Below are positions 1 to 5,988 of a DNA stretch of 6,278 bases, piece by piece. The translations under genes and the position numbers were made by a program. The notes below the pieces were generated by a model. That model was not told the DNA's origin. It was given only the letters and a program-made list of their open reading frames with translations, and ran no database searches. The stretch's first letter is position 1. Each line of letters begins with the position of its first letter. The stretch is from a bacterium (GTDB lineage: Bacteria; Tectomicrobia; Entotheonellia; Entotheonellales; Entotheonellaceae), in NCBI GenBank assembly GCA_027294925.1, contig JAPULM010000377.1:1-6278 (forward strand). Direction: 5' to 3'.

Positions 1-2
1 AG

Positions 3-461
3 TTGAAGCCAGTCTGCAAGTCATCCACGACCTCCGCCACAGCAAGGCAAAACCTGGCCGAAGACGCCCGTTTCCGGACCAATGTGGACCGTGTCGACAA
101 TCGAGAGGCTTTAATCGGTATTCTGGAAGCCTTGTTTAAAACCAAAACCACGCAACAATGGGTCGACATCCTCGAAGCAGCAGGGATACCAAATGCGCCG
201 GTCAACACGATTGCCGACCTTGTCAATGATCCCCAAGTCGCCCATCGTAACATGATCCCTACAATACCACACCCGACCGTTGCGGGGTTACGGGCTCCCG
301 CATCCCCGCTAAAGCTGTCGGATGGCCCATCCAGTATCCGCCTCCCGCCGCCGGAAAATGGTGAGCATACGGAAGCGGTTCAGCTCGAACTGGGATACGC
401 ACAAGATGAAATCGCAAACTTGGAGGCGGCTGGGGCAATCAAACGAATGCGGATAGAATAG
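3..461 (+). CDS. CaiB/BaiF-family (class III) CoA-transferase, C-terminal part, cut by window start
   Basis: This is the end of a formyl-CoA-transferase-like enzyme, which moves coenzyme A between organic acids in the cytoplasm. The visible 152 residues match the C-terminal part of family III: an LAEDARF stretch, then an NREAL helix, QQWVDILEAAGIPNAPV (the family's W..L..AGIP..PV signature), a DPQVAHRNM segment, and the closing GEHTEAVQLELGY motif followed by a short helix ending in AAGAI. Family members are about 380-420 residues long, so roughly 60% is missing upstream, including the N-terminal domain with the catalytic aspartate. The TTG at position 3 is only the first codon in this frame and not a credible start. 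The 15 or so residues before LAEDARF do not resemble the usual C..(I/L)GRPDL stretch, so a small indel or frameshift near positions 3-50 is possible. The substrate cannot be told. The gene converges on the next one, 27 bases away, and no clear terminator lies between them. Confidence 0.88.
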   Translation: MKPVCKSSTTSATARQNLAEDARFRTNVDRVDNREALIGILEALFKTKTTQQWVDILEAAGIPNAPVNTIADLVNDPQVAHRNMIPTIPHPTVAGLRAPASPLKLSDGPSSIRLPPPENGEHTEAVQLELGYAQDEIANLEAAGAIKRMRIE

Positions 462-488
462 GGCAAGCAGCCGATCGGGGAAGGGGCA

Positions 489-971
489 TCATTGCCATTT
501 GCGCTTGATCATCCACCATATCATGAATAGTAGAAGTAGGGCATGCTCCGCAATCGTAAATTCAATATCCGTATACGAGATGATAGCCCGAATAGGCGCT
601 AATGGGATGGGGAAAAAATGATTGTACGCCCATTGTTCATGGGTCAGTAAATCGACCATACCATGCGCCAGCATCCCGACCCAGAAAGGTAGGGCAGGTT
701 TGTAGATGATAGATGATACGGCGAGCAACGGTCCGACAATCACCAACGAATGCATACAAACCGTCACGCTATGCAAGGTGGAAAAATGTAACAGATGATG
801 CCATTGTGCCACCATAAAAGATGGCGTCAGATACTCTAAATAGTGCGCTATGAAGCCAATCGCCAAGAACATATCCGGCAACATGCCGCCAAGCATGGCG
901 AGTCTTCTCTCTTGCCGTGAGCGTTTTGCGTACAGCAGATAACCGATAACGCCGTGCGAATAGGTTCTCAT
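489..971 (-). CDS. Small polytopic membrane protein, YdjM/DUF457-like putative metal-dependent hydrolase
   Basis: This 160-residue protein is predominantly hydrophobic, with about four membrane segments (roughly residues 24-45, 66-90, 94-110 and 137-155). It shows the His/Asp layout of the inner-membrane YdjM/YbcI (DUF457) group: His6 near the start, GGMLPD at 28-33, HHLLH near 58-62, HS at 67-68 and 74-75, and LAHGMVDLLTH at 101-111 with His103, Asp107 and His111. The family is annotated as membrane-bound metal-dependent hydrolases, but its reaction is essentially unproven. The ATG at 971 was chosen because the family-like sequence begins there (MRTYSHG). The frame stays open to an ATG at 1106, but those 45 extra residues look non-coding and would overlap the MATE start. 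No strong Shine-Dalgarno precedes 971. Base composition is low: about 47% G+C at 541-600 and 38% at 781-840 by hand count, against 58-70% in stretches of the neighbouring genes. It is convergent with the CoA-transferase and divergent from the MATE gene. Confidence 0.72.
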   Translation of the reverse strand: MRTYSHGVIGYLLYAKRSRQERRLAMLGGMLPDMFLAIGFIAHYLEYLTPSFMVAQWHHLLHFSTLHSVTVCMHSLVIVGPLLAVSSIIYKPALPFWVGMLAHGMVDLLTHEQWAYNHFFPIPLAPIRAIISYTDIEFTIAEHALLLLFMIWWMIKRKWQ

Positions 972-1104
972 AGTCCGTGTAACCGCACTTACGGAATTTA
1001 TGGTCTGAACATGAAGATCATTGGTACCCCAAAGCGTGGCAGTCGGCCTGGCCAAATGTGAATCTGGATGACTCAGAATCATCCCAGCTTGCTCAGTGAG
1101 TAAC
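972..1104. other. Divergent intergenic region between membrane protein and MATE gene
   Basis: These 133 bases separate two genes pointing away from each other, so promoters for both should lie here. I see no convincing -35/-10 pair on either strand and no clear operator palindrome. The only translation signal is GTGAG at 1096-1100, four bases before the MATE ATG at 1105. No regulator gene is adjacent. Confidence 0.4.
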
Positions 1105-2457
1105 ATGCCTGACGCATTAATGCAAAACTTGACCCCAAAATATCGCGAGGTCGTCGTGTTGGCCTACCCGGTGGTCCTCAGTATGCTGTCGCATACGTTG
1201 ATGACGGCTGTAGATATCGCGTTGCTGGGGCATTTTGGCACCATCGAACAGGGAGCTGTGGGGCTCGCCAATGCGTTTCTATGGCTGTTTATTGCCACCT
1301 GCAATTGCAGCGGGGCAGGGGTCAATATTTTTGTCGCTCAATACCTCGGAGCACAGCGCTACCAAGCTTGTGGCAGCATCACCTGGCAGGGCCTCTACAT
1401 GAGCCTGGTGGCATGGTTGCCGATGCTGCTCGGCGCTGCCTATGCCGACGCCCTGGTGCGTCTCAATGCGCCAAGTCCTGAACTCGTAAGTCCGGCCGCG
1501 CTTTACATGCGTATCCGGTTGCTAGGGGGGTTGCCAATTCTGCTGAATTTTGTCTTGCTCAGCTTTTTTCGTGGTATTGGCGATACACGGACACCGCTTC
1601 TTGTCGCGTTTGCCGCACAATGTCTGAACGGGCTGCTTGATGTCCTACTCATTTTTGGCCTGGCTGGCTTTCCCCGCCTCGGCATTGCAGGCTCTGCCAT
1701 TGCCACGGTGAGCGCCACAGGCGCCAGCACACTGCTGTATCTGGGGTTGTTTTGGCGTCGAGCCCAACGCCAGGGTTTGTTGAGCAAGCGTTGGCTCGCA
1801 TGTGATCTCAAGGCCTGCCGGCGTCTTTTTAACGTCAGTTGGCCGGTTGGCCTGCAAGGCGCTGTTGAACTCGGCGCCTGGGCCTTGTTTACCACCCTGG
1901 TGGCCCGTTTGGGAAGTACCGAAATGGCTGCCCACGCCATTGCAACCCAAATCATGGCGTTGTCGTACATGTCGGGCTACGGCATCTCAATCGCCGCCGC
2001 GACGCTCGTCGGGCAGTACATCGGCGCCCAACAAATCGCCCAAGCGCGGCAAAGCATGAACGCCAGTCTAGTCATCATCGTGTTATACATGGGTGCGCTT
2101 GGCCTGGTTTTCTATCTGGGACGATATCCGCTTGGCGCTTTCTTCACCCAGGCCCCGGAGGTGGTGCGACTAACCGCTCACCTGTTGGTATACGTCGCCC
2201 TGTTTCAAGTATTTGATGGCATTTCCTTGGTGTCGACCGGCGTTTTGCGGGGCGCCGGTGATACTCGCTGGCCCCTATATGCTGGCTTACTACTCAATTG
2301 GGCCTTATTCGTGCCACTGGCAAGCGTCGTGATGTTCGCCTTGCAAGGCGGCGTTGAAGGCGGATGGGCGGTTGCTTTATGCTATGTAATCGTACTGAGC
2401 CTGGTGATGTTAGCGCGCGTATTGGCGGGTCAGTGGCAAAAGCTTCAACTGATCTAA
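1105..2457 (+). CDS. MATE family multidrug/toxin exporter
   Basis: This is a complete inner-membrane antiporter of the NorM/DinF-like MATE family. Such proteins expel cationic or amphiphilic compounds in exchange for Na+ or H+. At 450 residues with about 12 hydrophobic segments it has the family's normal length. The N-lobe carries the TM1 signature AVDIALLGHFG and then ANAFLWLF; the C-lobe has the matching WPVGLQGAVELGAW and the AAATLVGQYIGA motif. The two-lobe pseudo-symmetry is plain: FRGIGDTRTPL (about residues 155-165) recurs as LRGAGDTRWPL (about 381-391). The ATG at 1105 is preferred because GTGAG lies four bases upstream; an in-frame GTG at 1096 would add three residues and has no ribosome site of its own. 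The gene ends one base before a second exporter, which implies a shared transcript and translational coupling. Substrate and coupling ion are not readable here. Family assignment is firm. Confidence 0.95.
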   Translation: MPDALMQNLTPKYREVVVLAYPVVLSMLSHTLMTAVDIALLGHFGTIEQGAVGLANAFLWLFIATCNCSGAGVNIFVAQYLGAQRYQACGSITWQGLYMSLVAWLPMLLGAAYADALVRLNAPSPELVSPAALYMRIRLLGGLPILLNFVLLSFFRGIGDTRTPLLVAFAAQCLNGLLDVLLIFGLAGFPRLGIAGSAIATVSATGASTLLYLGLFWRRAQRQGLLSKRWLACDLKACRRLFNVSWPVGLQGAVELGAWALFTTLVARLGSTEMAAHAIATQIMALSYMSGYGISIAAATLVGQYIGAQQIAQARQSMNASLVIIVLYMGALGLVFYLGRYPLGAFFTQAPEVVRLTAHLLVYVALFQVFDGISLVSTGVLRGAGDTRWPLYAGLLLNWALFVPLASVVMFALQGGVEGGWAVALCYVIVLSLVMLARVLAGQWQKLQLI

Positions 2458-2458
2458 C

Positions 2459-4066
2459 ATGTCTGAGCGTGTATTTCAACGTGTTTTCATGGGGTTGAAG
2501 ATGACGGAGCCCTTTATTCAACAAACTGAAGTCGTCGCCTCGGGACCCGCCCACAGCCCGCTTTTTCTCATCGGCGTGATGGCATGTTGCATGCTCGGCC
2601 CCTTTATCAACATCCTCGACTCCAATGTTGTGAATGTCGCGCTGCCTCGTATGATGAGCGGCTTGGCGACCGATGTCCTGACTATTCGTTGGGTGGTCAC
2701 CGCCTATCTCATTGCCACTGCCGTCACCATGCCGGCTATCAGTTGGATTGGCCGCCGACTCGGCAATCAACGCTTATATGCCCTCGGCCTCAGTGTGTTC
2801 ACTAGCGCATCGGCGCTCTGCGGTTTGGCCCCCTCAGTTGAATTCCTCATCTTTTTCCGCATTGTACAAGGGATCGGGGCCGGCGTGCTGATGCCGATTT
2901 CTTGGACTCTGATGATGGAAATCGCACCACCCGAACAGCGCGGCATGGCCACGTCGATATGGGCGATTGGGGCCTCGTTCGGCAGTCTGGCCGGGCTGCC
3001 AATTGGGGGATATTTCGCCGACGCGGTCGATTGGCGCACAGTGTTCTATGTCAATCTCATCCCCGGCGGCTTAGCCGTCTTGGGAACACTGCTGCTCATG
3101 CCGGCTTCGGCGCGAGAGGATCGAACGCCGTTTGATGTCTGGGGGTTTTTGAGTCTGAGCACGGCCTTGGTAAGCTTGTTGGTGGCACTGAGTCAGGTGC
3201 AACATGAGGGCTGGGACTCCCCCTTTATTCTCACCCTCCTGGGCTTGTGCGGACTTGCCATCCCCTTATTTCTATTTATTGAGACGCACGTCGCCACGCC
3301 ATTGATCGATCTCAGCCTCTACGCCAGCTTGCTCTACGCCAGCGGCACCGTGGTGACGATCATCATGGGGGTGTTTTTCTATGCCAGTAGCTTCTTGGTT
3401 ATCCTTTTCGCCCAACTCGTGCTCGACCTCTCGGTGCAGCAATCGGCCCTGGTGCTCATTCCGGGCTCGTTCGCCATGATTAGCACTGCTTTTATCTCCG
3501 GCTGGCTGGTGGATCGGTTCGAACCCCGAGGGGCCTTATTGCTAGGACTGCTGGGATTTGGCGCCTGTTGTTACCTCATGATGATCGCCGATCGGCGCGT
3601 TACCGCTGGTTTTATCGTCTGGGTGTATGTGTGGCGGGGTTTTGGCCTCGGCTTTCTCAACGCGCCCACCTTTGCCATCTCCACCAGTGGCTTAGCCCCT
3701 CAGCGCGCCCGCCAAGCGTCGAGTTTGTTAAGTCTGTGCTTGGTGCTCGGGGGCACCTTTGGCATCTCGCTGCTGAGCACCCTGCTCGACCGTTGGCGCA
3801 CCATGCATCAAGCACACTTCGCCGAACTGCAGATGCACACCGCGCTGGGAACCCAACAGGCGCTCCGCATCTTTACCGAGATGGCAGATTACCTTGGGGT
3901 GGCGCCCGGATACGCCGGACTTTACGCCCGCGGGCAGTTGTCTCAACTGATCTGGCGCGAGGCCCTGGTATACGCGCTCAATGATTGTTTCGCCTCCTTG
4001 CTGGTGCTGACGTTATGCTGCGCGGGATTTGTCCTGATGATGCGGATCGTGCGCCAGCCCGGCTGA
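2459..4066 (+). CDS. DHA2-family (EmrB/QacA-type) MFS drug exporter
   Basis: This complete 535-residue protein belongs to the 14-TM DHA2 branch of the major facilitator superfamily, proton-driven exporters of the inner membrane. Landmarks in order: LDSNVVNVALP (53-63, DHA2 TM1 signature), RWVVTAYLIATAVTMP (77-92), a degenerate motif A with IGRRLGNQR (97-105), motif B RIVQGIGAGVLMP (134-146), a motif C region SLAGLPIGG (176-184) where the usual GPxxGG reads GLPIGG, and DWRTVFYVNLIPGG (191-204). The polar stretch at about 444-500, before the last TM segment, is the long extracytoplasmic loop usual in EmrB-like proteins. The start is uncertain. ATG 2459 is one base after the MATE stop but has no clear Shine-Dalgarno; ATG 2489 and ATG 2501 are in frame, and GGGG sits six bases before 2501. 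All begin ahead of TM1. No EmrA-like membrane fusion protein or TolC gene is seen, so it may act alone. Confidence 0.95.
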   Translation: MSERVFQRVFMGLKMTEPFIQQTEVVASGPAHSPLFLIGVMACCMLGPFINILDSNVVNVALPRMMSGLATDVLTIRWVVTAYLIATAVTMPAISWIGRRLGNQRLYALGLSVFTSASALCGLAPSVEFLIFFRIVQGIGAGVLMPISWTLMMEIAPPEQRGMATSIWAIGASFGSLAGLPIGGYFADAVDWRTVFYVNLIPGGLAVLGTLLLMPASAREDRTPFDVWGFLSLSTALVSLLVALSQVQHEGWDSPFILTLLGLCGLAIPLFLFIETHVATPLIDLSLYASLLYASGTVVTIIMGVFFYASSFLVILFAQLVLDLSVQQSALVLIPGSFAMISTAFISGWLVDRFEPRGALLLGLLGFGACCYLMMIADRRVTAGFIVWVYVWRGFGLGFLNAPTFAISTSGLAPQRARQASSLLSLCLVLGGTFGISLLSTLLDRWRTMHQAHFAELQMHTALGTQQALRIFTEMADYLGVAPGYAGLYARGQLSQLIWREALVYALNDCFASLLVLTLCCAGFVLMMRIVRQPG

Positions 4067-4201
4067 TCATGACATGGGTTCGATGTCTCGGGTTGGCCAT
4101 TAGGTCTGGACGCCGGAGGGAAAAGTGCGTTAAGATGCGGTCTTATGAAACGTTGTGTCTTACTAGAGTCCCTCTAAATCTGAACAGAAGGCTAAAATTC
4201 T
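4067..4201 (+). other. Intergenic leader upstream of dioxygenase gene
   Basis: This 135-base gap separates the exporter pair from the dioxygenase gene. A weak hairpin (GACAT at 4071-4075 pairing with ATGTC at 4083-4087, seven-base loop) lies just after the MFS stop, but it has no T-run, so it is not a good intrinsic terminator. A weak promoter-like pair is TTGTGT at 4153-4158 and TAAATC at 4175-4180, 16 bases apart. Neither settles whether the dioxygenase is transcribed with the exporters or separately. Confidence 0.3.
4186..4191 (+). promoter_or_regulatory. Ribosome binding site of the TauD/TfdA-like gene
   Basis: AGAAGG lies ten bases before the ATG at 4202. It is a usable, slightly far-spaced Shine-Dalgarno sequence. 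It supports 4202 as the start, which also agrees with the family's usual N-terminus. Confidence 0.6.
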
Positions 4202-5125
4202 ATGGCTAGCGGCACTATTGATGTCCGTCCGCTCTCGATCCATATTGGCGCCGAAATTGACGGCGTCGATTTGACTCAGCCCCTGACCCCGGAAGAGGTG
4301 CAGGAGATTCGGGCCGCGCTGTTAAAATGGAAAGTGGTGTTTTTCCGCCACCAGTATCTCAACCACCAGCAGCATATTGACTTCGCACGCTATTTTGGCG
4401 AAACCACACCTGCGCACGTCGTCTTCGGCGGCGATGAGGCATATCCCGAAATCTACTCGGTCGCCAAGTTTCGCGCCGCCAATAGCGGCAAGGAGCAACC
4501 TCTGCTGCGCCCCTGGTCGGGCTGGCACGCCGACATCACGGCCGCCATCAATCCGCCCTTCGCCTCGATTTTGCGCGGTGACATCGTGCCTCCCTACGGC
4601 GGCGACACCCAATGGACTAATCTGGCGACGGCGTACAATGCGCTATCGCCCACCTTGCGCGGGTTCCTAGATGGGCTGCGCGGCGTCCACAGCTTCGGCT
4701 CCCCTCAGATCGACAGCAGCCGAAAAGAGTACGACGAATTCGTCAGCCGCAATCGGCTGCTGAGCCATCACCCCCTGGTTCGGATTCATCCGGAGACGGG
4801 CGAACGTGTGCTCTATGTCAGCCCCTCCTTTCTCAAGTCGGTGGTGGGCTTGACACCGCAAGAAAGCCTCAAACTGCTTGAACTACTGTGGGAGCACGCG
4901 GTGCGGCCGGAATTCACGGTGCGCTTCAAGTGGAAACCGGGCAGCATCGCGTTCTGGGACAACCGAGCCACGGCGCATTTGGCCCCACGGGATATTTTTG
5001 ATACCGATTTCGACCGCCAATTCTGGCGCGTTACCCTAATGGGCGATGTGCCGGTTGGCGTCGATGGCGAGCCTTCGGAGTCCCTTGAGGGCGAACCCAT
5101 CATGGCGACCACCGCCAGCGTGTAG
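4202..5125 (+). CDS. TauD/TfdA-family Fe(II)/2-oxoglutarate-dependent dioxygenase
   Basis: This complete 307-residue cytoplasmic enzyme should couple decarboxylation of 2-oxoglutarate to hydroxylation of a small, often acidic, substrate, as TauD (taurine), TfdA (2,4-D) and alkylsulfatases do. The iron triad is intact: His109 and Asp111 in GWHAD, and His259 in WDNRATAHLAP. Arg272 and Arg276 in RQFWRVTLMGD correspond to the TauD arginines near the 2-oxoglutarate carboxylate and substrate. Other family marks are IGAEIDGVDLTQPL (15-28), VVFFRHQ (45-51), GGDTQWTNLATAYNALSP (133-150), HPLVRIHPETGE (190-201) and FKWKPGSIAFWDNR (242-255). The C-terminus extends about 25 residues past MGD (DVPVGVDGEPSESLEGEP). 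Compared from memory with E. coli TauD, His72 fits the sulfonate-contacting His70, but the positions of Tyr73 and Asn95 appear to be Phe75 and Trp105, so taurine itself is not a safe call. The gene is GC-rich (about 70% at 4501-4560). It converges with the SCP2-like gene. Confidence 0.92.
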   Translation: MASGTIDVRPLSIHIGAEIDGVDLTQPLTPEEVQEIRAALLKWKVVFFRHQYLNHQQHIDFARYFGETTPAHVVFGGDEAYPEIYSVAKFRAANSGKEQPLLRPWSGWHADITAAINPPFASILRGDIVPPYGGDTQWTNLATAYNALSPTLRGFLDGLRGVHSFGSPQIDSSRKEYDEFVSRNRLLSHHPLVRIHPETGERVLYVSPSFLKSVVGLTPQESLKLLELLWEHAVRPEFTVRFKWKPGSIAFWDNRATAHLAPRDIFDTDFDRQFWRVTLMGDVPVGVDGEPSESLEGEPIMATTASV

Positions 5126-5127
5126 GA

Positions 5128-5141
5128 CCCCGTTTGCGGGG
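5128..5141. repeat. Short GC hairpin just after dioxygenase stop
   Basis: CCCCG (5128-5132) pairs with CGGGG (5137-5141) around a TTTG loop, starting two bases after the stop codon. Five GC pairs make a compact stem, but there is no following T-tract, so classical intrinsic termination is not shown. Its right arm overlaps the left arm of the larger inverted repeat at 5136-5171, so only one of the two can form at a time. Confidence 0.45.
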
Positions 5142-5171
5142 AAGGGCGATGCTGTTCGAGCCCCTCCCCGC
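5136..5171. terminator. GC-rich inverted repeat between convergent genes (possible bidirectional transcript end)
   Basis: GCGGGGAAGGGC (5136-5147) faces GCCCCTCCCCGC (5160-5171): twelve positions with one mismatch and a 12-base loop. It sits in the 64-base gap between two converging genes, where a shared transcript end is expected. It lacks a T-run on either strand, so it could instead be an mRNA 3'-end-protecting stem or part of a dispersed intergenic repeat. Confidence 0.5.
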
Positions 5172-5189
5172 CAACGCAACAGCTGAACG

Positions 5190-5627
5190 CTAACCGCCGA
5201 AGGCGGTATCGAGCTGGGCCGAGAGGTCAAAGAAGCGCTGTATGCTCTCGTTGTAGCGGAAGAATAAGTCGGCTTGATACTGATCGCCCGTGGCATTGAT
5301 GGCCAGGCCGTCAGGTAGCCGGAGGTCAATCGTGTTGAGCGTGTGGTTGCGACCGGCGCTGCCATGCTGCTTAATATTTTCGAGCATTTCCTGCCACTGT
5401 TCCGGCTCCATCTCCAGATAGAAATCGACCTCAAAGAGATCGTCGTCCGTGCCGCATCGAACCACCTCACATTGAAAAGCACGGAAGGTCACAATGACGA
5501 CCTGAGAGAAAGCTTTAATCCCCATGGTCGTATCGACACTACCCAGGGAACGAAACCCAGGGTCTTCATTAACCAACTGCTGCAGCGCCTGGAACCACGC
5601 AAGCGATGGAAACTCTAGTGTGCTCAT
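5190..5627 (-). CDS. SCP2-like (sterol carrier protein 2 fold) small protein
   Basis: This 145-residue soluble protein has no signal peptide or membrane segment. Its order of elements suits the SCP2 lipid-binding fold: an N-terminal helix (EFPSLAWFQALQQLVNED, 5-22), a strand-rich middle (VVIVTFRAFQCEVVR, 43-57; LFEVDFYLEM, 64-73), an amphipathic helix (PEQWQEMLENIK, 75-86), a strand with LRLPDGLAINATG (102-114) and a C-terminal helix (ESIQRFFDLSAQL, 127-139). Such domains bind hydrophobic ligands or act as accessory modules; no catalytic residues are evident. ATG 5627 was chosen because sensible protein begins at MSTLEFPS. An upstream GTG at 5660 would only add Arg-rich residues that are a translation of the purine-rich ribosome-site region. 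It is the last gene of a minus-strand group, 63 bases after the zinc ribbon gene. The family call rests on overall pattern, not a diagnostic motif, so an uncharacterised family of similar fold is possible. Confidence 0.6.
   Translation of the reverse strand: MSTLEFPSLAWFQALQQLVNEDPGFRSLGSVDTTMGIKAFSQVVIVTFRAFQCEVVRCGTDDDLFEVDFYLEMEPEQWQEMLENIKQHGSAGRNHTLNTIDLRLPDGLAINATGDQYQADLFFRYNESIQRFFDLSAQLDTAFGG
5193..5207 (-). repeat. Perfect 6-bp inverted repeat over the last codons of the SCP2-like gene
   Basis: ACCGCC (5193-5198) and GGCGGT (5202-5207) pair perfectly around a three-base loop. They cover the codons for the last residues and the start of the stop codon. In RNA of the minus strand this gives a stem with a TTC loop. 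No T-run follows, so a role in ending transcription or protecting the 3' end is only possible. Confidence 0.35.
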
Positions 5628-5641
5628 TGCCCGGACTCTAA

Positions 5642-5654
5642 CCCTTCTCCTCCC
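5642..5654 (-). promoter_or_regulatory. Purine-rich, far-spaced Shine-Dalgarno-like tract before the SCP2-like gene
   Basis: Read on the minus strand this is GGGAGGAGAAGGG, ending 14 bases before the ATG at 5627. It holds strong anti-16S complementarity, but the spacing is longer than the usual 5-10 bases. No other in-frame start lies in between. It is still the best candidate ribosome site and explains why the frame extends upstream as Arg-rich sequence. Confidence 0.4.
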
Positions 5655-5690
5655 TCGCACTCAATATCGGCTCCCGCACCCGCAGATCGC

Positions 5691-5975
5691 CTACTCCTTG
5701 GCTTGGCTGAAGGACGCCATCTTGCGTAGGTAATGGTTCGGATCGGATGCCGCAGGGGCCTTGGCGAGCGCAGCATCCACTTGTTTGTCATACTTCGGAT
5801 CTAAGCGGTCCATTTTATCGGCGTCCGACAGCGGCGAGGCAAAAGTGGACAAAATGCGGCGAACGGTATCACTGCTACAATGCCTACAGCAAAGCGAGGG
5901 GGAATCCGTCGACGTCCGGAAATAAATACTTGAGATCTGACCACACGGGTCACAGTAGAACTCATAGATCGGCAT
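5691..5975 (-). CDS. FmdB-like zinc ribbon protein
   Basis: This 94-residue protein opens with MPIYEFYCDPCG, the hallmark of the FmdB/CxxC zinc ribbon family. Cys8 and Cys11 and then Cys30 and Cys33 (CRHC, followed by SSDTVRRIL) form a four-cysteine zinc site; an extra Cys29 sits beside the second pair. FmdB was named as a putative regulator near amidase genes, but the family's role is mostly unknown and may involve nucleic-acid or protein binding. The tail (about residues 50-94) is charged, probably helical and not zinc-ribbon, ending in DPNHYLRKMASFSQAKE. ATG 5975 was chosen because AAGGG lies nearby upstream and overlaps the stop of the preceding gene; a TTG three bases earlier is less likely. 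Only 11 bases separate it from that stop, so the two genes are almost certainly co-transcribed. No amidase gene is visible in this window. Confidence 0.85.
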   Translation of the reverse strand: MPIYEFYCDPCGQISSIYFRTSTDSPSLCCRHCSSDTVRRILSTFASPLSDADKMDRLDPKYDKQVDAALAKAPAASDPNHYLRKMASFSQAKE

Positions 5976-5981
5976 CAATCC

Positions 5982-5988
5982 GCCCTTT
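5982..5988 (-). promoter_or_regulatory. Ribosome binding site of the zinc ribbon gene, overlapping the upstream stop
   Basis: On the minus strand the sequence reads TAAAGGGCGGATTGATG: the stop codon of the preceding gene runs into AAGGG, six to nine bases before the ATG at 5975. This arrangement favours re-initiation by the same ribosomes and decides for ATG 5975 over the TTG at 5978. Confidence 0.65.

Noticed and set aside
972..1106. Upstream extension of the DUF457-like protein to ATG 1106
   Set aside because: The 45 added residues do not look like protein of this family, and would fill the divergent promoter region and overlap the MATE start.
1503..1970. Minus-strand open frame of 155 codons inside the MATE gene
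   Set aside because: It lies wholly opposite a clear MATE coding sequence, is Arg/Pro/Ser-rich as antisense shadows of GC-rich genes are, and shows no family motif or ribosome site.
2294..2770. Minus-strand open frame of 158 codons across the MATE/MFS junction
   Set aside because: It is antisense to two well-supported exporters, has a His/Arg/Asp-rich low-quality composition and no recognisable domain.
3568..3984. Plus-strand open frame of 138 codons in another frame of the MFS gene
   Set aside because: It lies inside the exporter, where frame 2459-4066 carries continuous DHA2 features; the translation is Arg/His/Pro-rich and motif-free.
4071..4087. Hairpin GACAT/ATGTC as terminator of the exporter genes
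   Set aside because: Only five mostly weak pairs with a seven-base loop and no T-run; not enough to call a terminator.
4153..4180. Promoter-like pair TTGTGT and TAAATC before the dioxygenase
   Set aside because: The match to consensus is poor at the -10 site and such pairs occur by chance; mentioned only as a possibility.
3985..4209. Small plus-strand open frame of 74 codons bridging the MFS end and the dioxygenase start
   Set aside because: It overlaps both neighbours, has no ribosome site, and its composition is Arg-rich without structure; treated as chance.
5036..5482. Minus-strand open frame of 148 codons over the dioxygenase end and SCP2-like gene
   Set aside because: It overlaps two better genes in other frames, is Ser/Arg-rich, and spans the GC hairpin region.
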